DNA from: Robertkochia aurantiaca | Lineage (GTDB): Bacteria; Bacteroidota; Bacteroidia; Flavobacteriales; Flavobacteriaceae | Reading direction: 5' to 3' | Length of the DNA stretch: 64,000 nt | Assembly (NCBI RefSeq): GCF_020166495.1 | Contig: NZ_JAINZS010000001.1 | Coordinates: 248,001-312,000 of the forward strand | Shown here: piece by piece, positions 1 to 7,845 of the stretch | How positions within the stretch are numbered: position 1 is the first letter of the stretch | Layout: each line of letters starts with the position of its first letter | The notes under the pieces: model-generated | The model's database searches: none | What the model saw: only the letters and a program-made list of their open reading frames with translations | Told to the model about the DNA's origin: nothing | Translations under genes and position numbers: made by a program

Positions 1-1383
1 GATCATGGCAAAGACCTCCATCACGTTGAGCATATCCCGGTTATTACTGATGATATACCGGTTACACCCCTGTTCTCCGTTGTTATTCTGAATGGTTTTG
101 ATCGCGTAGATCGACTCAAGGGTTTTCCGCGCCATTTCATGTTTGAAAAGATTCGGATTCAGCTTGCCCTCTACTTTGGCGAGAACCTTGATCTGTTTTT
201 CCTTTGAAAGCTTTTCATAATCAGGCGGGAAAATATCCAGACCGAGATCCCTTGATTCCTTTACAATATTGGTGAACACATCATGATGCACCCTGGAATC
301 CTGGCGTATATCGAGACTGGCGAAATAGAAACCGAAGAGTTTCATTTTATTCAGCAGGTCATCCACCTCACTTACGAAAAGCGACTGATGCCGCGTAACA
401 AGTATTTCCCTGACCTCCTTCAGGGTATTGATCGACTCTTCAGCAGTAATAGTGGTTCTTCCGTTTTCAAGGAAAATATTTTCATAAAGTTTTGATTCCA
501 GATCGGTGATCAGCTCTTCCACCATTTTGAAGGTCAGCCTGCGACGCAGTTTCCTGACATCTCGGTAATAGTTTTTCAAAATGGTACTTCTTAAACGATC
601 GGCCACCTTTAGGGTGATCTCTGTTGTGACAAAAGGATTTCCGTCCCGATCACCTCCCGGCCAGAATCCCAGATTTAGCACCTGGTTTTCAAGTTCATCC
701 CGCTGGAAAAGATTTTGATCGATATAGTTGTAAATAGTACTTATCGATTGATAGAACACATTTTCAAGATACCATATCAGGCTTACGGCTTCATCGTAGG
801 GCGTTGGCTTTTCCTTCTTAAAAAAGGGGGTTTTGCCCAATTGAGCCAAAAGCTTTTTAATATAAACCAGGTCATTCTGGCGAATGGCTTCAGAAAGGTC
901 TGTAATGATCCCCAGAACAGAACCGGGATAGAATTGGGTCGGGTGTGCCGTAAGCACCGGTCTCACCTTAAAATGACGAAAGAACTCTTTGAGTCGCTCC
1001 TGCTTATTGCTCCCTTCGGCCTCCTCCTTGATATTCCGGAGCGTTCCGCGGCCATCCATGTTATTAACCACAGGGAAAGCAGCATCTTCAATAGCATCAA
1101 AAAGTACAACCTGTCTTTCTATATACTGAATAAACCTGAATAACAGGTCATAGCGTTCTTCGTCATTGGGGTTTTCCAGATATTTCGAAAAGAACTGTTC
1201 TACGATCTCTTCAGGGTTATTATTGGCTTCATACCCCTTTTCACAGATCTCAGTGAACAATGGCAACATCACCCCTGTGTTGGTGATCTCATCGAAGGGA
1301 AGGGTGATGAAAATACTGTTGTATATCTGGTACTTAGAAAGCACATGTTCATTGAATCGTTCTATCTTTGGTTTTCGAAGCAT
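1..1383 (-). CDS. ppc: Phosphoenolpyruvate carboxylase, 3' part cut off by window edge
   Basis: Carboxylates phosphoenolpyruvate to oxaloacetate in the cytoplasm, an anaplerotic step feeding the TCA cycle. Reading the minus strand from the ATG at 1383 gives 461 codons that stay open to base 1, about half of the roughly 850-900 residues usual for the family. Both N-terminal signatures are visible: TAHPTQF around residues 144-150, carrying the catalytic His, and FWPGGDRDGNPF around 239-250. The start follows the Lrp gene on the same strand, 82 nt downstream of its stop, with a terminator-like hairpin between them. The C-terminal half, including the second catalytic region and allosteric sites, lies outside the window. 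Identity is seen directly from the motifs and is secure. Confidence 0.95.
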   Translation of the reverse strand, partial: MLRKPKIERFNEHVLSKYQIYNSIFITLPFDEITNTGVMLPLFTEICEKGYEANNNPEEIVEQFFSKYLENPNDEERYDLLFRFIQYIERQVVLFDAIEDAAFPVVNNMDGRGTLRNIKEEAEGSNKQERLKEFFRHFKVRPVLTAHPTQFYPGSVLGIITDLSEAIRQNDLVYIKKLLAQLGKTPFFKKEKPTPYDEAVSLIWYLENVFYQSISTIYNYIDQNLFQRDELENQVLNLGFWPGGDRDGNPFVTTEITLKVADRLRSTILKNYYRDVRKLRRRLTFKMVEELITDLESKLYENIFLENGRTTITAEESINTLKEVREILVTRHQSLFVSEVDDLLNKMKLFGFYFASLDIRQDSRVHHDVFTNIVKESRDLGLDIFPPDYEKLSKEKQIKVLAKVEGKLNPNLFKHEMARKTLESIYAIKTIQNNNGEQGCNRYIISNNRDMLNVMEVFAMI

Positions 1384-1406
1384 AGTATATTTTTTAAAAA
1401 TTAAAA

Positions 1407-1437
1407 AGCCCTCTCAGGCATATTAGCTGAGAGGGCT
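1407..1437 (-). terminator. Intrinsic terminator after the Lrp gene
   Basis: An 11-bp perfect inverted repeat (AGCCCTCTCAG / CTGAGAGGGCT) with a 9-nt loop is followed on the minus strand by a T-rich tract (TTTTTAATTTTT). It sits 28 nt past the Lrp stop and only 24 nt before the ppc start, so ppc must either be transcribed from a promoter overlapping this hairpin or depend on read-through. Confidence 0.8.
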
Positions 1438-1464
1438 GAAATTCGTTAAAATTCCCAGTCAGCT

Positions 1465-1944
1465 TTATAAATTGCTGAAAATTGTATGCATGAGTCTTTT
1501 CTTATCGTTCAGACTCTCTTCAAGGGAAATCATTGTCTCTGTGCGACTTACGCCGTCAATGTCATCGATTTTGAAGATGATTTCTTTGGCATGTTTGGTG
1601 TCTTTAGCTCTGACCTTGCAGAAAATATTAAATTTCCCGGTTGTGATATGAGCTACGGTAATATAAGGAATCTCACTTAATCTCTCCAATACAAATTTGG
1701 TCTGGTGTGTCTTTTCCAGAAAGATACCTACATAGGCTATGAAAGAGTACCCCAGTTTCACATAATCAAGTGTCAGGGAAGATCCCTTGATGATGCCTGC
1801 ATCTTCCATTTTTTTAACCCTTACGTGCACTGTACCGGCTGAGATCAGCAACTTCTTTGCTATATCTGTAAAAGGCGTTCGGGTGTTGTCGATTAACATG
1901 TCAAGGATCTGATGATCAACCTCGTCTAGTTTAAATTTCGCCAT
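1465..1944 (-). CDS. Lrp/AsnC family transcriptional regulator
   Basis: A 159-aa feast/famine regulator. Residues about 5-60 form the winged HTH (LDEVDHQILDMLIDNTRTPF, then an AKKLLISAGTVHVRVKKM recognition region). Residues about 70-145 form the RAM ligand-binding domain (IAYVGIFLEK, then ITTGKFNIFCKVRAKD). Such proteins act as dimers or octamers and respond to amino acids; the effector here cannot be read from sequence. Length is normal for the family. It lies upstream of ppc on the same strand, separated by a terminator. Immediately upstream of its ATG the DNA is strongly AT-rich (TTTTTAATAATCTTTAATTA on the minus strand), consistent with a promoter region. Confidence 0.92.
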   Translation of the reverse strand: MAKFKLDEVDHQILDMLIDNTRTPFTDIAKKLLISAGTVHVRVKKMEDAGIIKGSSLTLDYVKLGYSFIAYVGIFLEKTHQTKFVLERLSEIPYITVAHITTGKFNIFCKVRAKDTKHAKEIIFKIDDIDGVSRTETMISLEESLNDKKRLMHTIFSNL

Positions 1945-2020
1945 TATTTTTAATAATCTTTAATTAAAACACAAATTAACTAAGAAAATCGCAAATTATA
2001 ACTAAATAAGCTGTGGTTTT

Positions 2021-3169
2021 TTACCGAAAACGATGTAGTAACATTGAATTATTCTCAAAAACCTCCTCTAGGAAGTCGGGAGTGATCTCTGCCGCCGCTC
2101 TGGATTCCATCCTGATCAAATCTGAAGAGACCTCAGAATGCCCGTATTTGTCATTCAAAGAACCAAAATCGGCCAGTTCGGGCCTAAAGATGATATTGTT
2201 GTTTTTCTTGACTTCTTTTAACTGTATTCCCAGGTTGACCTCCTCCCCCTCACTGAACCGGTATCCAGTGATGATCAGATCGTAGAATCGTTTTTCATTT
2301 TCGGGTATGGAAAAATAAGCTGTATGAGGAACCTGCAACGACTTTATCTCTATAAAGCCTTCCAGTAGCCGAACCAGGCTCATAGCTACATATTTGCGTG
2401 TATTTTCACGCATATAATCCCCGGGAAAATGACCTGCTTCGAACAAAATGGTGGGAATACCAAGAGACTGAAACTGGTCACCCACACAATTATCGTTAAA
2501 TGCGTCGTCATATCTCCCTACGCATCCCGGGATAAATTTCTCAAGGTACTCTCTCATAAGTGCGATAAGCCTCATACTTTGCTTGCGAACCTCTGTTACA
2601 CTTCTGTCAGGATCGACCGATGGCGAAAGAAATGATACAGTTGCCGGCTTGCGTGCACTACCTGCGCTAAAGATCGTACGCTGATCATGCAGGTTTAAAC
2701 AAAGTTGCGGATTAACCAGGTCAAGGGCTTTTCTGAGAAACCGGCTTTCCGGCTGTGTCAGATCTTTGGCATCCCTGTTCAGATCTACTCCGTTTGCATT
2801 GAACCGTGTATAGGCATTGGCTCCGTCAGGGTTTAAAACGGGGATAAAATAAAAGCTGATGTTTGATTCGAAATAATCTCTGAAGGCCTCATTCTGACGT
2901 ATAAAATACAAGAGATCAAGAAGCGCTTTCGTGGTGGTGCTTTCATTCCCGTGCATTTGAGACCAGGCCAGTATACGACGTTCACCAGAACCTATACGAT
3001 AGAGATATAAGGGTTCATCCTCTACAGACTGTGCCTGCAATTCCGGGTTCAGGAAGTCAAAAATTTGAAGAGCCTTGTAGATTTCGGAAGATGGTAAATA
3101 ACGCCCGTATACTTTCGGGTGTCTGAAATCATTCTCATATCCTTGTTCAAAGTATGTGGTGTGTGTCAT
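2021..3169 (-). CDS. M14 family zinc carboxypeptidase
   Basis: A metallocarboxypeptidase-fold hydrolase. Visible M14 elements are HGNEST (the HxxE zinc ligands), LNPDGANAYTRFNANGVDLN (substrate-pocket Asn/Arg region), LNLHDQ (third zinc-ligand His) and FEAGHFPGDY (catalytic Glu). I place the start at the ATG at 3169 (382 aa). The reading frame extends to a TTG at 3190, but that TTG lies inside an operator-like dyad and only five bases separate the dyad from the ATG. No clear signal peptide is seen, so it may be cytoplasmic; the substrate is unknown. It is divergent from the XRE regulator and shares its repeat-rich control region, so co-regulation is plausible. Confidence 0.88.
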   Translation of the reverse strand: MTHTTYFEQGYENDFRHPKVYGRYLPSSEIYKALQIFDFLNPELQAQSVEDEPLYLYRIGSGERRILAWSQMHGNESTTTKALLDLLYFIRQNEAFRDYFESNISFYFIPVLNPDGANAYTRFNANGVDLNRDAKDLTQPESRFLRKALDLVNPQLCLNLHDQRTIFSAGSARKPATVSFLSPSVDPDRSVTEVRKQSMRLIALMREYLEKFIPGCVGRYDDAFNDNCVGDQFQSLGIPTILFEAGHFPGDYMRENTRKYVAMSLVRLLEGFIEIKSLQVPHTAYFSIPENEKRFYDLIITGYRFSEGEEVNLGIQLKEVKKNNNIIFRPELADFGSLNDKYGHSEVSSDLIRMESRAAAEITPDFLEEVFENNSMLLHRFR

Positions 3170-3483
3170 ATATGTTACAAAGGTAAACAAGCCTTCAGTT
3201 ACAATTGTAAACGAAAGAAATTGACAAATGTAAACCTATTTAAAGCGTTGGTGATAATATTAAAACGGGGTACTGTTACATTCGTAAACACTTGAGCAGC
3301 AATGTCTTCGATATATCGCTAATTTTAGTTTATTAATTTGATAATCAATAAGTTAGGTGTGCTTATTTAAAGCTGCTATTCAAATATTTAACTAGTGTTT
3401 GTTAGTGATTTATCTACTATTTACAATTGTAATTATTTATTTTATTACATTTGTAACATACTAACGCGCTTAATTTGTTTACA
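3170..3483. promoter_or_regulatory. Divergent control region with about seven copies of a 15-bp dyad
   Basis: This 314-bp gene-free stretch separates the M14 peptidase and the XRE gene. Copies of a dyad with core TTACAnnnGTAA occur at 3174-3188, 3198-3212 (GTTACAATTGTAAAC, the most symmetric), 3221-3235, 3275-3289, 3420-3434, 3444-3458 and 3478-3492. The last covers the XRE ATG at 3484. Start-to-start spacing is repeatedly 23-24 bp. Copies at 3444 and 3221 contain TACATTTG, matching the Bacteroidota -7 box TAnnTTTG, on the plus and minus strand respectively; the copy at 3174 contains TACCTTTG on the minus strand. Inference: binding sites of the adjacent XRE protein, repressing itself and the peptidase. 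Confidence 0.7.
3427..3453 (+). promoter_or_regulatory. Probable promoter of the XRE-lipoprotein-TerC operon
   Basis: A TTG at 3427-3429 and TACATTTG at 3446-3453, 16 nt apart, resemble the Bacteroidota TTG/TAnnTTTG promoter. Each element is embedded in one of the dyad repeats, so a protein bound to the dyads would block RNA polymerase. The start codon follows at 3484. Confidence 0.55.
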
Positions 3484-3918
3484 ATGGTGAACAGTGATGA
3501 ATTTACAACCCGACTGGAAAAAATACTTGAATATTATGGCCTTACTGCCTCTGCCTTTGCAGACAGGATCGGTGTACAGCGATCTTCATTATCTCATCTT
3601 CTCTCAGGCAGAAATAAACCCAGCCTCGATTTCGTAATGAAAACCATTGATGAATTCAGAGAAGTAGATCTTTACTGGCTTTTAAATGGCAAAGGATCAT
3701 TCCCGAAATCTCCGGCAACGGTGATTCAAAATAAGGCGGGCACTGATCTCTTTTCTGATAATACTGATGAGAAATATGATTCTGAAGCGAAAGATTCAAA
3801 CGATCTTCCTCCTGCCGGGACTGCTGAAAATAATGCTTCCGGTGAGACTACTGAAAAACAGATAAGCCGCATTGTGATATTCTACAGTAATGGTACCTTT
3901 GAGGAGTTCAAAAAATAA
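3484..3918 (+). CDS. XRE family HTH transcriptional regulator
   Basis: A 144-aa DNA-binding protein with an N-terminal lambda-repressor-like HTH (residues about 8-60; ASAFADRIGVQRSSLSHLLS is the helix-turn-helix). A low-complexity acidic linker follows (about 75-120), then a short hydrophobic tail (SRIVIFYSNGTFEEFKK) that looks like a small oligomerisation or peptide motif. The start is the ATG at 3484; an in-frame TTG at 3475 also exists but lies within the last operator-like repeat. The stop is 5 nt before the lipoprotein gene, so regulator, lipoprotein and TerC form one operon. The surrounding dyad repeats suggest autoregulation (inference). The inducing signal is not evident; there is no LexA-like protease domain. 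Confidence 0.88.
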   Translation: MVNSDEFTTRLEKILEYYGLTASAFADRIGVQRSSLSHLLSGRNKPSLDFVMKTIDEFREVDLYWLLNGKGSFPKSPATVIQNKAGTDLFSDNTDEKYDSEAKDSNDLPPAGTAENNASGETTEKQISRIVIFYSNGTFEEFKK

Positions 3919-3923
3919 TTCTT

Positions 3924-4304
3924 ATGAAGTATCTGTGGCTGCTTTTACCGGCAGTATCACTGTTGTTGACCGGTTGTTACCAAAATGAAAGGAATTGTAC
4001 AAAATTCCATAACGGCACCTTTGAATTCTCTTACACCATAGAAGGGGAAAAACGAAGCAGTACCTTTGTTCGCAATGATTCCATGGAAATTGATTTCTAT
4101 GAGAACCGCACTGATACCAACAGCGTTCGCTGGCTCAATGATTGCGAATTCATCGTTAAAAAACTCAATGCAAATTCTATCAGGGAAGAAAAGCCGATTC
4201 ATATAAAAATTTTAAGTACCTCAGATAATTCCTATATTTTTGAATATTCCCTGGTGGGAGACAATAAGAACAAACAGAAAGGAAAAGCTACTAAAATCAA
4301 TTGA
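3924..4304 (+). CDS. Small lipoprotein of unknown function
   Basis: A 126-aa protein with a lipoprotein signal peptide (lipobox LLTGC, Cys18), so probably anchored in an outer or inner membrane leaflet. The mature part is small and beta-rich, with conserved-looking TSTFVRNDSMEI- and SVRWLNDCEFIVKKL-like segments; here these read SSTFVRNDSMEID and SVRWLNDCEFIVKKL. A second Cys pair (Cys24 region and DCEF) could form a disulfide. From memory, homologues in Flavobacteriia are sometimes labelled DNA topoisomerase IV, which this sequence does not support: there is no gyrase or topoisomerase domain. It lies between the XRE regulator (5 nt) and terC (2 nt), so it is co-transcribed with them. Function unknown. 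Confidence 0.82.
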   Translation: MKYLWLLLPAVSLLLTGCYQNERNCTKFHNGTFEFSYTIEGEKRSSTFVRNDSMEIDFYENRTDTNSVRWLNDCEFIVKKLNANSIREEKPIHIKILSTSDNSYIFEYSLVGDNKNKQKGKATKIN

Positions 4305-4306
4305 TC

Positions 4307-5125
4307 ATGTTTGAGATCTTCGCGAGCGCAGATGCGTGGGTTGCCCTTCTTACACTTACCTTCTTAGAGATCGTTCTCGGTATTGACAATATCGTTTTCA
4401 TATCGATCGCGGCCAATAAATTACCGAAGGAACAACAAAGAAAGGCTACCAATATCGGATTGTTGCTGGCAATGGTCCAACGTATACTGTTGTTAATGGC
4501 CGTCTCTTTTCTGGTAGGACTTAAGAATCCCTTCTGGTACATCGACAGTTCCTGGTTATCTGCGGGTATCAGCTGGCAAAGCGTCATCTTGTTCGCAGGA
4601 GGGTTATTTCTTCTATTCAAAAGCACCTCAGAAATACACGAAAAAGTAGAGCTACCCAGGCATGATGAGAAAGAACTAAAGAAAAAGAAGATTTCTTCCC
4701 TTTCCCATGCTATTTTTCAGATCATTATCATTGACTTCATTTTTTCGATAGACTCGATCCTAACAGCAGTGGGAATGACAAATGGAATCAGTCCTGATCC
4801 CGACGACGCCCTGGTGATCATGATTATAGCCGTTGTGATCTCTATCCTGGTAATGATGATATTCGCAAATGGTATCAGAAATTTTATCAACCGTCACCCA
4901 TCTATGCAATTGCTGGCGCTGTCATTTCTGATCCTGATAGGATTTATGCTCATAGCTGAGGCAGCTCATCTTTCGCATACGGTCATTTTCGGACAGTCGA
5001 TCGGGGCAATCCCAAAAGGTTACCTGTATTTTGCGATAGCCTTTTCTTTAGGGGTTGAAGTTTTAAACATGAGACTGTGCAAACGTACCGAGGTCTCTGG
5101 TGCTCTCGAGGAAGTCGATCATTAA
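4307..5125 (+). CDS. TerC family integral membrane protein
   Basis: A 272-aa inner-membrane protein with about seven hydrophobic segments. TerC hallmarks are the acidic membrane motifs EIVLGIDNIVFISI near the N-terminus and DFIFSIDSILTAVGM in the middle, whose Asp residues are thought to bind or move metal ions. The family is linked to tellurite resistance and, in other bacteria, manganese export and metal loading of exported enzymes. Start is the ATG at 4307, two bases after the lipoprotein stop. A charged loop (about 105-130, KVELPRHDEKELKKKKI) separates the two halves. It converges with the acylase gene, with 10 nt between stops. Substrate cannot be decided from sequence. Confidence 0.92.
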   Translation: MFEIFASADAWVALLTLTFLEIVLGIDNIVFISIAANKLPKEQQRKATNIGLLLAMVQRILLLMAVSFLVGLKNPFWYIDSSWLSAGISWQSVILFAGGLFLLFKSTSEIHEKVELPRHDEKELKKKKISSLSHAIFQIIIIDFIFSIDSILTAVGMTNGISPDPDDALVIMIIAVVISILVMMIFANGIRNFINRHPSMQLLALSFLILIGFMLIAEAAHLSHTVIFGQSIGAIPKGYLYFAIAFSLGVEVLNMRLCKRTEVSGALEEVDH

Positions 5126-5135
5126 TCTGCTAACA

Positions 5136-7241
5136 TCACTTTTCTCCCACATCAGGCTCAGTAAAAGATCCGTCTTTCAACACTTGTTTGGTGACCATAT
5201 GATTTTTTACATCTTCGGGATAAAAATAAACCTTGCGCAATTGTTTTTTGGAGAACAGCTCCAGCTGATCACCGAAATGAGGAGAGTCTCTTTGTGTCGA
5301 GTTCCCGTAACTTAACAAGGCATTTGCTTTGATCTTTTCCCCGAACTCGATAACCGAAACCCAGGAATCTCCCCCGGTCACCCAGGCTTGTTTCTCATTA
5401 GAAGCTCCCGGCCAGGCGACCCGGTAAATGCCCAGGTACCCCGGGCTTCCATTTGCGGGCAGGTTCTTACCGGCGTATTCAATACGGTAATAATCTCCCC
5501 ATGCTACGTCGATCTTTCCAAAATTCTCTTTCAGCTGAAGGGCAGCATTCTCCAGAACTTCCAGGGCTCTTGCAGGATCGGCGATTCCGTCAGGCGTATT
5601 TACAGGGTCATTCATGTTCCACGGTGTCGTGTAATTATTCGGGTCTTGTAAACCATAATTTCTTGCCCAATTGTAAAACAACAACATGCCTTTGCTATGC
5701 GTGTCTGCTTTCCTGTCCCATTTCTCAAGTACTGATACAGCCTCCTTTACTACGGGCGAGGTGGTTCCTGATGCTGCAAGGAAAAGATCATCTAAAAGCC
5801 GGTCAGCAGATTCAATATGGGTAGAATGTTTATAGTCAATCAGCTCTTCAAAGCTGATCTTTTCGTCGTTCATGATCATTTTGGCCGAACGCTGCGGTCT
5901 GAACCCCATGTAAACGGGGGCGAAATAGCCGGGGTAATCATCGGCATTTAGAACGGAAGGAATAGTGCTCGTCCACGGAGGGTCATTTGCATTCTGCAAC
6001 CAACCGCTTACAGGATTTTTTAGTTTCGGCAATTCTTCATAGCTGTGATATCCTGTCCAGATATTTTCAGAGCTGTTCCCCGGCACGATACCAGACCAAT
6101 AGTTCCAATCATTAATATTCCTTTTCGGGATTCGTCCATTATAGAGATAATATATATTTCCTTCCTTATCTGCGTATAGAATATTCCAGAAAGGAATCTG
6201 TGTTTTGCTTACCGCAGCCTCGAAATCCTGAAAATTTTCTGCCTGTCCCATTTCCCACCATTGCATTAGCATATTTTCTGCATCATACCCCGTTATCCTG
6301 ATAGCCAGAGCCTTATCTCCCTCCTGCTTCACCACCGGACCGTGTCTCGAATTGAGCACAACAAATTCATGTTCTTTGGAGGATCCATCAGCCTGGCGTA
6401 CTTCAACCGTTTTCACCTGCTTGTCGAAAGCAACTTCTTCCCCATCGATTACATAACCATTTTCCGTCAGCGTTAATTCATACAAATCGGCATTATCGAT
6501 CGTGTTATTGGTATGTGTCCATCCCAGCTTGTCGTTGAACCCTATTCCGATACCCGGTAATCCCACCAGGATACTGCCGTAAAGATTGGTGTTGTCAAGA
6601 TTCAGGTGATTTTCCCAGAACATGAATTCATCAGACCACGGGAGATGCGGGTTTTGTACCAGCATAGCATTACCGGTGGTTGTTCGATCAGGGCCTATTG
6701 CATACGCGTTTGACCCCAGTTCAGGCCATCTCTGACTGATCTGAAGCTCTCTTCCTGCAACAAACCTTGTGAAGATCACAAAGTGAGCATGCATAAGAAT
6801 ATCTTTCGGTGCTAGCGGAAGAATCCCTTTGTTTTCTTCCAGTATTGCCTCCGGATGCGAGCTCGCATAGTCGTTCAGACCCTTCACGAATGATTCGATC
6901 ATTCTTTTCTGATCCGGATCCTGTGTTTTAAGCCATTGGTCTGCCAGTTCTGAAAAACCAAGCGTACTCACCATGATATCACCGGGCAGATATTCTGCAC
7001 CCCAATGGCTGGCGGCCTCTCCTCTTGAATTCCCGAGTAATTTCAAAATGAGATTTGCGTGACTGTGCATCTGAGCCCAGCCCTGGGCATAAAACAATTC
7101 TTCAAAATCCTGTGCATAAATATGGGGTACTCCCCATTCATCCCATATGATATGCGTGCTCTTATCGTTCTGACCGAAAAGCGCCCCGGAAAAACACAAC
7201 AAAGTGATGATCCCGAAACTAAAAATGAATAATTTCTTCAT
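5136..7241 (-). CDS. Penicillin acylase family protein (peptidase S45), secreted
   Basis: A 701-aa N-terminal nucleophile hydrolase precursor with a Sec signal peptide (hydrophobic 4-22, cleavage near LFGQ). The alpha-chain begins with the usual DEWGVPHIYA. The nucleophile is Ser177 in ELGSNAYAIGP, where autocleavage would release the beta-chain; NPHLPW and the C-terminal SYGNSTQRDSPHFGDQ are typical S45 elements. Family members hydrolyse amide bonds of acylated amines such as penicillins or N-acyl-homoserine lactones; the substrate here is not determined. A long perfect inverted repeat lies 12 bp upstream of the ATG. A second, nonsense-interrupted acylase is found at 58145-60310. Complete and apparently intact. 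Confidence 0.93.
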   Translation of the reverse strand: MKKLFIFSFGIITLLCFSGALFGQNDKSTHIIWDEWGVPHIYAQDFEELFYAQGWAQMHSHANLILKLLGNSRGEAASHWGAEYLPGDIMVSTLGFSELADQWLKTQDPDQKRMIESFVKGLNDYASSHPEAILEENKGILPLAPKDILMHAHFVIFTRFVAGRELQISQRWPELGSNAYAIGPDRTTTGNAMLVQNPHLPWSDEFMFWENHLNLDNTNLYGSILVGLPGIGIGFNDKLGWTHTNNTIDNADLYELTLTENGYVIDGEEVAFDKQVKTVEVRQADGSSKEHEFVVLNSRHGPVVKQEGDKALAIRITGYDAENMLMQWWEMGQAENFQDFEAAVSKTQIPFWNILYADKEGNIYYLYNGRIPKRNINDWNYWSGIVPGNSSENIWTGYHSYEELPKLKNPVSGWLQNANDPPWTSTIPSVLNADDYPGYFAPVYMGFRPQRSAKMIMNDEKISFEELIDYKHSTHIESADRLLDDLFLAASGTTSPVVKEAVSVLEKWDRKADTHSKGMLLFYNWARNYGLQDPNNYTTPWNMNDPVNTPDGIADPARALEVLENAALQLKENFGKIDVAWGDYYRIEYAGKNLPANGSPGYLGIYRVAWPGASNEKQAWVTGGDSWVSVIEFGEKIKANALLSYGNSTQRDSPHFGDQLELFSKKQLRKVYFYPEDVKNHMVTKQVLKDGSFTEPDVGEK

Positions 7242-7253
7242 GATTTGGTGATT

Positions 7254-7275
7254 ATTTACTATAAATATAGTAAAT
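7254..7275. promoter_or_regulatory. 22-bp palindrome between acylase and mgtC-like gene
   Basis: Perfect 10-bp arms ATTTACTATA and TATAGTAAAT are separated by AA. It ends 12 bp before the acylase start codon (minus strand) and overlaps TATATTTA, which resembles a -7 box on that strand. Candidate operator for the acylase, possibly also for the divergent MgtC operon starting at 7390. Confidence 0.55.
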
Positions 7276-7389
7276 TATATTTGCTGTAATGGAGGTCGTA
7301 TTAACCTCCTATATAATCTGGTTAACATATATCATATAAACTTATACTTTAATTAAAGCTTTACTTTAATATCAACCTATGCCACCGAT

Positions 7390-7836
7390 ATGATAGAGGA
7401 AATCACAATGGACTGGGTGTTAACGAAGGAATTTATTCTAAGGGCTCTGCTGGCCCTGCTTTCAGGATTGCTCATCGGATTGGAAAGAGAGTTTAAAGGG
7501 AAAAGTGCAGGTCTGAAGACCAATGCCCTGGTGGCGTTGGGGGCTGCCATATTTGTAACGGCCTCCCTGAAATTCGCCGGTGAGGATTATGTTGACATGA
7601 CCAGGGTGCTCGGACAAGTCGTGGCAGGTATCGGTTTTCTGGGAGCCGGAACCATCATTCAGCAACAAGATAAGGTGAAGGGGCTTACCACAGCTGCCAC
7701 CATCTGGTGCAGTGCAGCATCAGGTTGCCTGTCGGCTCTTGGTATGTATGCTGAACTTTTATTTATAACTGCTATCGTGGTTGTTTTTAATTTCATCTTT
7801 GGCATAATCGATAAAAAGATCGGCCCTAAAAACTGA
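7390..7836 (+). CDS. MgtC/SapB family membrane protein
   Basis: A 148-aa inner-membrane protein with four to five hydrophobic helices and the MgtC signature GLLIGLEREFKGKSAGLKTN followed by ALVALGAAIFV and a Gly-rich VAGIGFLGAGTIIQ helix. It lacks the C-terminal ACT-like domain of Salmonella MgtC and is therefore the short SapB type. In pathogens MgtC inhibits F-type ATPase and supports growth at low Mg2+; in environmental bacteria the role is less clear. ATG at 7390 was taken, but the in-frame ATG at 7408 is also possible. First gene of a tight three-gene operon with pcm (9 nt gap) and the membrane protein at 8574. Confidence 0.9.
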   Translation: MIEEITMDWVLTKEFILRALLALLSGLLIGLEREFKGKSAGLKTNALVALGAAIFVTASLKFAGEDYVDMTRVLGQVVAGIGFLGAGTIIQQQDKVKGLTTAATIWCSAASGCLSALGMYAELLFITAIVVVFNFIFGIIDKKIGPKN

Positions 7837-7845
7837 TAGAAGTAT

